This document shows positions 58,673 through 64,000 of a stretch of DNA of 64,000 bases, piece by piece (positions within the stretch are counted from its first letter, which is position 1; each line of letters opens with the position of its first letter). Where the stretch lies: NCBI GenBank assembly GCA_017550625.1, contig JAFZOL010000025.1, positions 1-64,000 of the forward strand, read 5' to 3'. Both the position numbers and the translations under genes were made by a program. This DNA is from Clostridia bacterium. Its GTDB lineage: Bacteria; Bacillota; Clostridia; Oscillospirales; Acutalibacteraceae. Below the pieces are notes generated by a model. It did not search any database and was not told the origin of the DNA. It was given only the letters and a program-made list of their open reading frames with translations.

Positions 58673-60418
58673 TCAATACTTACTGCGTTCGGTGTAGGCG
58701 GTGTGCAGGATCGCGTGCGACTTGTGAGAGAGCGGCGCGCCGAAATACTCGTCGTAGATCGCCTTGATATCGGGGTTCTCGTGGCTCTTTCTCACGGGCA
58801 GGTTGCGGTCGTCCTCGTAGAGGGCCGCGGCTCGGATGGCGCGCACGTCGGTGAAGTTACGCACACTCGCGGGCACGATGGGCTGGCCGCCGCCGTTGAC
58901 GCAGCCGCCGGGGCACGCCATGACCTCGACGAAGTCGTAGTCCTTTTCGCCGTTCTTGATCATGGTGAGCAGCTTCTTGGCGTTCGCGGTGCCGGAAACG
59001 ACAGCCACGCGGATCACGTTGCCGGCGATCTCGTAGGTGGCTTCCTTGATGCCTTCGGTGCCGCGCACGTCGTGGAACTCAAGGTTCTTGAGCTCTTCGC
59101 CGGTGAGCACTTCGTAGGCGGTTCTGAGGGCCGCTTCCATCACGCCGCCGGTGGCGCCGAAGATGGTGCCGGCGCCCGAGCCGAGACCGAAGGGCGCGTC
59201 ATAGGTGCCCTCGGGCAGCTCGTTGAACAGGATGCCGGCCTTCTTGATCATACGGGCGAGCTCACGCACGGTCAGCACCACGTCGATATCCGGCAGGCCG
59301 GGCACGGCGGTGTGGTCGAGGCGCTCCGCCTCGAACTTCTTGGCGGTGCAGGGCATGACGGACACGACGAACACGTCCTTGGGATCCCAGCCCATCTTTT
59401 CGGCGTAATAGGTCTTCGCGACCGCGCCGAACATCCCCTGCGGGGACTTGCAGGACGACAGGTTCGGAATGAACTCGGGGAAATAGGTCTCGCAGAACTT
59501 GATCCAGCCCGGGGAGCAGGAGGTGATCTGCGGAAGACGGTCTTTGTTCGTGTAGCGCACCAGGAACTCGTTCGCCTCTTCCATGATGGTGAGGTCGGCG
59601 GTGAAGTTTGTGTCGAACACGTGCTCGAAGCCGAGGGCGCGCAGGGCGCTCACCAGCTTGCCGGTGACGATGGAGCCGATCGGCATGCCGAATTCTTCGC
59701 CGAGGCCGACTCTGACGGACGGGGCGGTCTGCACGACGACGTGCTTCGTGGGATCGTTGAGGGCGGCGACGACCTTGGCGGTGTCGTCACGCTCGCTGAG
59801 CGCGCCGGTGGGGCACGCCACGATGCACTGGCCGCAGCAGATGCACGCCGCTTCGACAAGGGGCTTTTCCATCACGCAGCCGATGTGGGTATCGAAACCG
59901 CGCGCGTTGGCGCCGATGACGCCCACGCCCTGGTTCACTTCGCACACGGCCGAGCAGCGGCGGCAAAGGATGCACTTTTCGTTATCGCGGTACATATGCG
60001 CGGCGGAAGCGTCGATCGGGTATTCGTTCTTGGCGCCCGCAAAGGCGTTTTCGTCGTCGATGCCGTAATCGTGGCAGAGCTTCTGCAGCTCGCAGGAGCC
60101 GGAACGCACGCAGGAAAGGCACTCCTTTTTATGGTTGGAAAGCAGGAGCTGCAGGTTGATCTTTCTGGCAGCCACGAGCTTCGGGGTGTTGGTTTTGACC
60201 TCCATGCCTTCGGAGACCTTCGCCACGCACGCGGGCACGGGGCCGCGGGCGCCGGTGGCCTCGACGAGGCACATGCGGCACGCGCCGATCTCGTTGACAT
60301 CTCTGAGGTAGCAGAGCGTGGGGATATCGATGCCGACTTTACGCGCGGCGTCGAGAATGGTAGTGCCGGCGGGCACGGTAACGGGGATCCCGTTGATTTT
60401 CACATTGACGTCAGCCAT
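58673..60418 (-). CDS. NADH-linked [FeFe] hydrogenase catalytic subunit (HndD/HydA)
   Basis: The 581-residue protein has, in order, an N-terminal [2Fe-2S] ferredoxin domain (Cys36, Cys47, Cys50, Cys64), a His/Cys-ligated [4Fe-4S] site (HKKECLSCVRSGSCELQ), a double [4Fe-4S] domain (CILCRRCSAVC and CICCGQCIVACP) and the H-cluster domain with TSCSPGWIKF, MPCTAKKFE and ACPGGCVNGGGQP. The C-terminal small-subunit-like segment (SHKSHAILHTAY) is fused. It evolves H2 from NADH and/or reduced ferredoxin with HndB and HndC in the cytoplasm. AAGGAGG precedes ATG 60418. Last gene of the operon. Confidence 0.95.
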   Translation of the reverse strand: MADVNVKINGIPVTVPAGTTILDAARKVGIDIPTLCYLRDVNEIGACRMCLVEATGARGPVPACVAKVSEGMEVKTNTPKLVAARKINLQLLLSNHKKECLSCVRSGSCELQKLCHDYGIDDENAFAGAKNEYPIDASAAHMYRDNEKCILCRRCSAVCEVNQGVGVIGANARGFDTHIGCVMEKPLVEAACICCGQCIVACPTGALSERDDTAKVVAALNDPTKHVVVQTAPSVRVGLGEEFGMPIGSIVTGKLVSALRALGFEHVFDTNFTADLTIMEEANEFLVRYTNKDRLPQITSCSPGWIKFCETYFPEFIPNLSSCKSPQGMFGAVAKTYYAEKMGWDPKDVFVVSVMPCTAKKFEAERLDHTAVPGLPDIDVVLTVRELARMIKKAGILFNELPEGTYDAPFGLGSGAGTIFGATGGVMEAALRTAYEVLTGEELKNLEFHDVRGTEGIKEATYEIAGNVIRVAVVSGTANAKKLLTMIKNGEKDYDFVEVMACPGGCVNGGGQPIVPASVRNFTDVRAIRAAALYEDDRNLPVRKSHENPDIKAIYDEYFGAPLSHKSHAILHTAYTERSKY

Positions 60419-60432
60419 ATTGCCGTTCCTCC

Positions 60433-62253
60433 TTATTTCTTAGAAATGGCGTTCTTCTTACAGTTGCCCATGCACACGCCGCACTTGACGCATTTCGCGG
60501 GGTCGATCACGTAAGAAGGAAGCTTGTGGCCGGGGGCGACGTAGTCGGTCTTGCTGATGGCGCCCGCAGGACAGTTCTTCGCGCAGAGGCCGCAGCCGAT
60601 GCACGCCTCTTTGTCGATCGTATAGGTCAGCAGGTCCTTGCACACGCCCGCGGGGCACTTCTTATCGCGCACGTGGGCGATATATTCGTCCTTGAAGCGC
60701 AGATAGGTGGAGAGCACGGGGTTGGGAGCGGTCTGGCCGAGCGCGCAGAGGGAGTTGTTTTTGATGTAATAGCAGAGCTCTTCCATCTTGTCGAGATCTT
60801 CCATCGTGCCTTTGCCCGAGGTGATCTTTTCGAGGATCTCATAGAGCCGTCTCGTGCCCACGCGGCAGGGGGTGCACTTGCCGCAGGACTCGTCGACCGT
60901 GAAGCCGAGGAAGAACTTGGCGATATCCACCATGCAGTTATCCTCGTCCATGATGATGAGACCGCCGGAGCCGACGATGGAGCCGATCTTGGCAAGGCTC
61001 TCGTAGTCGATCGGGGTATCGAGGAATTCCGCCGGGATGCAGCCGCCGGAGGGACCGCCGGTCTGCGCGGCCTTGAACTTCTTGCCGTTCGGCACGCCGC
61101 CGCCGATATCCTCAACGATCTCGCGCAGCGTGGTGCCCATGGGGATCTCGACAAGGCCGGTGTGCCTGATCTTGCCGCCGAGGGCGAACACCTTGGTGCC
61201 CTTGGAGGTCTCGGTGCCCATGGAGTTGAAGAACTCGGCGCCCTTGAGGATGATCTGGGGGATGTTGGCGTAGGTCTCGACGTTGTTGTTGTTGGTGGGC
61301 TTGCCGAACAGGCCTTTTTCCGCCGGGAACGGAGGACGGGTCCTGGGCTCGCCGCGGTTGCCCTCGATGGAGGTCATGAGGGCGGTCTCTTCGCCGCAGA
61401 CGAACGCGCCGGCGCCGAGACGGATGTGCAGGTCGAAATCGAAGCCGGAGCCGAAGATATCCTTGCCGAGCAGGCCGTATTCACGCGCGTCGTCGATGGC
61501 CTTCTGCAGACGGCGGACGGCGATCGGATATTCGGCGCGCACGTAGACGTAACCTTCGGAAGCGCCGATGGCGTAGCCGCAGATGGCCATGGCCTCGACG
61601 ATGCAGTGCGGGTCGCCTTCAAGAATGGAGCGGTCCATGAACGCGCCGGGGTCGCCTTCGTCGGCGTTGCACACGACGTATTTCTGGTCGGCCTTATACT
61701 GCGAGGCGAAGAACCACTTTTTGCCGGTGGAGAAACCGGCGCCGCCGCGCCCGCGCAGGCCGGAATCGGTGACGACCTTGATGACCTCTTCGGGGGTCAT
61801 TTCGGTGAGCACCTTGCCGAGCGCCGCGTAGCCGTCCATCGCGATGTATTCATCGATGGATTCGGGATTGATGACGCCGCAGTTACGGAGCGCCACGCGC
61901 TTCTGCTTCGAATAGAAGACCGTGTCGTTGAGCGAAACGCTGCCGTGCTCCTGCACGACTTCTTTCGCCGCCTCGTTATAAACGAGACGCTGGACGGGAC
62001 GGCCCTTGAGCAGATGCTCGGACACGATCTCGGCGACGTCGGACTGCTGCACCTGCGAGTAGAAGGTGCCGTCGGGATAGACGATGACGACGGGGCCGAG
62101 CGCGCACAGACCGAAGCAGCCAGTACGGACGACCTTGACCTCTTCGGCAAGGCCCTGCTTTTCGATTTGCGCTTCAAATTCCGCGATCAGCTTCTGGCTG
62201 CCGGATGAGGTACAGCCCGTGCCGCCGCAGATCAGGACTTGGGATCGAACCAT
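60433..62253 (-). CDS. NADH-oxidising subunit of the [FeFe] hydrogenase (HndC/NuoF-like)
   Basis: The 606-residue flavoprotein has an N-terminal thioredoxin-like [2Fe-2S] domain (CGGTGCTSSGS and CFGLCALGP), the NuoF core with NADH/FMN motifs GRGGAGFSTGKKW and EGDPGAFMDRSILEGDPH, the [4Fe-4S] site CGKCTPCRVGTRR, and a C-terminal two-cluster ferredoxin (CIGCGLCAKNCP and CVKCGVCMGNC). It passes electrons between NADH and the hydrogenase, and in bifurcating enzymes is central to coupling with ferredoxin. TTGGAGG precedes the start; 14 bases separate it from the catalytic subunit gene. Confidence 0.95.
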   Translation of the reverse strand: MVRSQVLICGGTGCTSSGSQKLIAEFEAQIEKQGLAEEVKVVRTGCFGLCALGPVVIVYPDGTFYSQVQQSDVAEIVSEHLLKGRPVQRLVYNEAAKEVVQEHGSVSLNDTVFYSKQKRVALRNCGVINPESIDEYIAMDGYAALGKVLTEMTPEEVIKVVTDSGLRGRGGAGFSTGKKWFFASQYKADQKYVVCNADEGDPGAFMDRSILEGDPHCIVEAMAICGYAIGASEGYVYVRAEYPIAVRRLQKAIDDAREYGLLGKDIFGSGFDFDLHIRLGAGAFVCGEETALMTSIEGNRGEPRTRPPFPAEKGLFGKPTNNNNVETYANIPQIILKGAEFFNSMGTETSKGTKVFALGGKIRHTGLVEIPMGTTLREIVEDIGGGVPNGKKFKAAQTGGPSGGCIPAEFLDTPIDYESLAKIGSIVGSGGLIIMDEDNCMVDIAKFFLGFTVDESCGKCTPCRVGTRRLYEILEKITSGKGTMEDLDKMEELCYYIKNNSLCALGQTAPNPVLSTYLRFKDEYIAHVRDKKCPAGVCKDLLTYTIDKEACIGCGLCAKNCPAGAISKTDYVAPGHKLPSYVIDPAKCVKCGVCMGNCKKNAISKK

Positions 62254-62272
62254 GTTTTTTCCTCCAATTCAC

Positions 62273-62638
62273 TCAAATGTTCTTTATGGCATACTCCTCA
62301 ATGACTTGACCGCCCTTAAGGTGTTTTTCCACGACTTCTTTCGCCTTTTCCGCCGTCATCTTGACGTAGGTGACCTTTTCTTTGCCGGCCTCGTACACTT
62401 CGACGACGGGCTCGAACTGGCAGATGCCGATACAGCCGGTCTGGGTGACCGTGACCTTGTCGGCAAGGCCGGAGTTCGCGACCTCTTCAACGAAGGTGTT
62501 GAGCACCGGGCGCGCGCCGGCGGCGATGCCGCAGGTGGCCATGCCGACCACCACGCGCAGATTGCCGCTGCCCTCGCGCAGGACGACTTTGTTCTGCATC
62601 TTTTCACGGATTGCCTGAAGTTCTGCTAATGATTTCAT
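62273..62638 (-). CDS. [2Fe-2S] thioredoxin-like ferredoxin subunit (HndB type)
   Basis: The 121-residue protein matches the small HndB-type subunit of multimeric hydrogenases. GMATCGIAAGARP carries one Cys and TQTGCIGICQFEP two, the sparse-cysteine form usual for this subunit. The C-terminal half (VKMTAEKAKEVVEKHLKGGQ) resembles the end of NuoE-like thioredoxin folds. AAAGGAA precedes ATG 62638. It lies between the ATPase and HndC genes, as in other Clostridia. Confidence 0.9.
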   Translation of the reverse strand: MKSLAELQAIREKMQNKVVLREGSGNLRVVVGMATCGIAAGARPVLNTFVEEVANSGLADKVTVTQTGCIGICQFEPVVEVYEAGKEKVTYVKMTAEKAKEVVEKHLKGGQVIEEYAIKNI

Positions 62639-62683
62639 ACGGTTGTTCCTTTCTCTATTCAGGTTGTTTGTGCCGAAATGGAT

Positions 62684-63259
62684 TTATACGCCCGACGCCG
62701 GGACCGGGAGCCCCGCGTCTTCGTATTGTTCTTTGAGGTAGTCCCCGATCCACGCCACGACCTCGGGCTCCGAGAGCGGCACGTCGCCGAGCACGGCCTT
62801 GAGTTCATCGGTATCGAGGAACACTTCTTTTTCGCCGACTCTGTGCCGGAAGACCCAGCGGATCTGATCGTCGCCCTGGATGAGCACGGTCACGGTGGAG
62901 ATCACGTCCCCGAGGGGGATGAAATCGATGTGGCCCTTCATGAAGGTAGCGCCGATCACGGTGCCGTGGCTGACGGGATCGTCTTCTTCGTGCGTGCTTT
63001 CGATGCGGAACGTGCCGCCGGTCATCTCGCTTTCCATCTTGAAGAACGGGATGCCGAGGCCGACGCTGCGCGTCGTGCGGGTGGTGGTGAAGGGGTCGGT
63101 GACGGCGGCGAGGAAGTCGGGCTTCATGCCGCAGCCGTTGTCGGCGATCTCGATATCGAGCGCGTCGCCGGTCTCGGTGAGCGCGACCGTGATCTCGGTG
63201 GCGCCCGCCTTGACGGAATTCTTGGCGATATCGAGGATGTTGAGGGACAGTTCCTTCAT
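62684..63259 (-). CDS. GHKL-type ATP-binding protein of the hydrogenase operon
   Basis: The 191-residue protein has a histidine-kinase-like ATPase domain: N box LNILDIAKNSVKAGA, G1 IADNGCGM and G2 SVGLGIPFF. It lacks a dimerisation/phospho-acceptor His domain. This resembles anti-sigma-like or regulatory ATPases commonly found with NADH-dependent hydrogenases; the biochemical role is not settled. The C-terminal 60 residues are acidic and specific to this group. AAAGGGGAG precedes the ATG, which overlaps the PHP gene stop by four bases (ATGA). Confidence 0.85.
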   Translation of the reverse strand: MKELSLNILDIAKNSVKAGATEITVALTETGDALDIEIADNGCGMKPDFLAAVTDPFTTTRTTRSVGLGIPFFKMESEMTGGTFRIESTHEEDDPVSHGTVIGATFMKGHIDFIPLGDVISTVTVLIQGDDQIRWVFRHRVGEKEVFLDTDELKAVLGDVPLSEPEVVAWIGDYLKEQYEDAGLPVPASGV

Positions 63260-63996
63260 CGCGTCTCCCCTTTCAGGACCCGGAAGAGCGCCTCACGCAC
63301 CCGGTCGGACGAATAGGGCTCGTCGTCGAGCGTGAGCGAATCGTTCTCGTCGCGGATGCTCCAGAGATTATGGGCGTCGGACGATACGAGGACGCGCCGC
63401 GTGCGGAGCGCGGGATACGAAAGCAGATACGCGTCCTTTTTCGAAGCGTCGTAAAACTCGGCGTTCAGAAAGCCCGGATTGTCGGGGAAGGCGCCGAGCA
63501 CGGCGATCACGCCGTTCGATTCTCTGTCGACGTGCGCCGGATACGACACGCCGCCGAAGCGGGAGACGAGAGCCGGTACGTCGTCGATCGGGACGTCGGT
63601 GGCGGGCAGCAGGTAATCGGGTTCGGTACCGATCACGTTATCGTTTTCGTCCATGATGAGCTGCCTGCCGAAGATCTTTTCGTTGAGAGGGACCTTCATT
63701 CTGCGTTTGTCGATCTCGCGGTCGAAATCGAGCGCCGCTTCAAGGCTCGGCAGCAGGCACAGCACGTGGATATCCTCGGCGGTGGTTAGCTCCATGCCGG
63801 CGACAGGCACGATGCCGTAGCGCTTCGCGGCCTTGAAAAACGCGGGACAGTTTTTGCAGGTGTTGTGATCGGTCAGCGCCATGATCTGCAAGCCGACGAG
63901 GGCGCCGACGCCGGCGATGCTCGCCGGGGTCATATCGTCGTCGCCGCAGGGCGACAGACAGGAATGGATGTGGAGATCGTAGCGGTAGGCGTTCAT
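63256..63996 (-). CDS. PHP domain metal-dependent phosphoesterase of the hydrogenase operon
   Basis: The 246-residue protein carries the PHP motifs HIHSCLSPCGDDD, LTDHNTCKNCPAF, GMELTTAEDIHVL, SYPAHVDRES and SSDAHNL, all metal-ligating and intact. PHP proteins hydrolyse phosphomono- or diesters; the substrate is unknown. Extra Cys residues around the metal site (SCLSPC, CKNC) are noticeable. The ATG at 63996 is only four bases from the window edge, so its ribosome site and any further operon genes upstream are not visible. Confidence 0.88.
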   Translation of the reverse strand: MNAYRYDLHIHSCLSPCGDDDMTPASIAGVGALVGLQIMALTDHNTCKNCPAFFKAAKRYGIVPVAGMELTTAEDIHVLCLLPSLEAALDFDREIDKRRMKVPLNEKIFGRQLIMDENDNVIGTEPDYLLPATDVPIDDVPALVSRFGGVSYPAHVDRESNGVIAVLGAFPDNPGFLNAEFYDASKKDAYLLSYPALRTRRVLVSSDAHNLWSIRDENDSLTLDDEPYSSDRVREALFRVLKGETR

Positions 63997-64000
63997 ACGT

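Overview
The window comes from a GC-rich, endospore-forming Gram-positive anaerobe of the class Clostridia, most likely an Oscillospiraceae-like gut commensal. The evidence is an adjacent spoIIGA-sigE pair, a YlmC/YmxH sporulation gene, an ireB homologue, a Phe T-box leader, an NADH-linked [FeFe] hydrogenase operon, two dockerin proteins and many host-glycan glycosidases. Most intergenic regions carry sigma-A type promoters with 17-nt spacers. The lineage is an inference; no rRNA or tRNA gene is visible.

Layout. 1-1.6 kb: 3' end of a secreted repeat/cohesin/dockerin protein. 1.6-4.6 kb: a GH125 mannosidase downstream of spoIIGA-sigE. 4.7-8.9 kb: nadE, a YhaM-PrmA fusion gene and an M32 carboxypeptidase, as an overlapping or tightly spaced minus-strand set. 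9-16 kb: a membrane-anchored esterase, a GH25 lysozyme, a GH42 beta-galactosidase, an AlkZ-related gene and a GH95 alpha-L-fucosidase. 16-31.3 kb: a long run of close-packed minus-strand genes: GH109, a BadF/NAGK-type kinase, GH4, an uncharacterised propeller/toroid protein, YlmC, a GH38 alpha-mannosidase, a membrane protein, a SecB-like protein, a TVP38-family protein, a second GH4 and an M16C peptidase. It diverges from nagA and a lipoprotein with a degenerate NlpC/P60 domain.

33.4-45 kb: a ten-gene minus-strand operon with every step of myo-inositol catabolism (iolG, E, D, B, C, J, A). It also holds a GH13 glucosidase, a HAD-IIA phosphatase and an alpha/beta-hydrolase that has lost its nucleophile. 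A sodium:solute symporter diverges from it. 46.7-50.5 kb: T-box-controlled pheST. 50.5-58.4 kb: an LtaS-like sulfatase-fold enzyme, ireB with a small conserved partner, a sugar isomerase/epimerase, an aminotransferase, a secreted PG-binding/DUF1906/dockerin protein and a small basic membrane protein. 58.6-64 kb: a hydrogenase operon (PHP protein, ATPase, HndB, HndC, HndD).

How the parts fit (inference): fucosidase, galactosidase, two alpha-mannosidases, GH109 and nagA form a toolkit for dismantling host N- and O-glycans. The enzymes lack signal peptides, so they probably act in the cytoplasm on imported oligosaccharides. Inositol supplies acetyl-CoA and triose phosphate, and the hydrogenase disposes of the resulting reductant as H2. 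The items most worth following are the YhaM-PrmA fusion, the propeller/toroid protein in the glycan operon, and two apparent pseudoenzymes (NlpC/P60 and alpha/beta-hydrolase).
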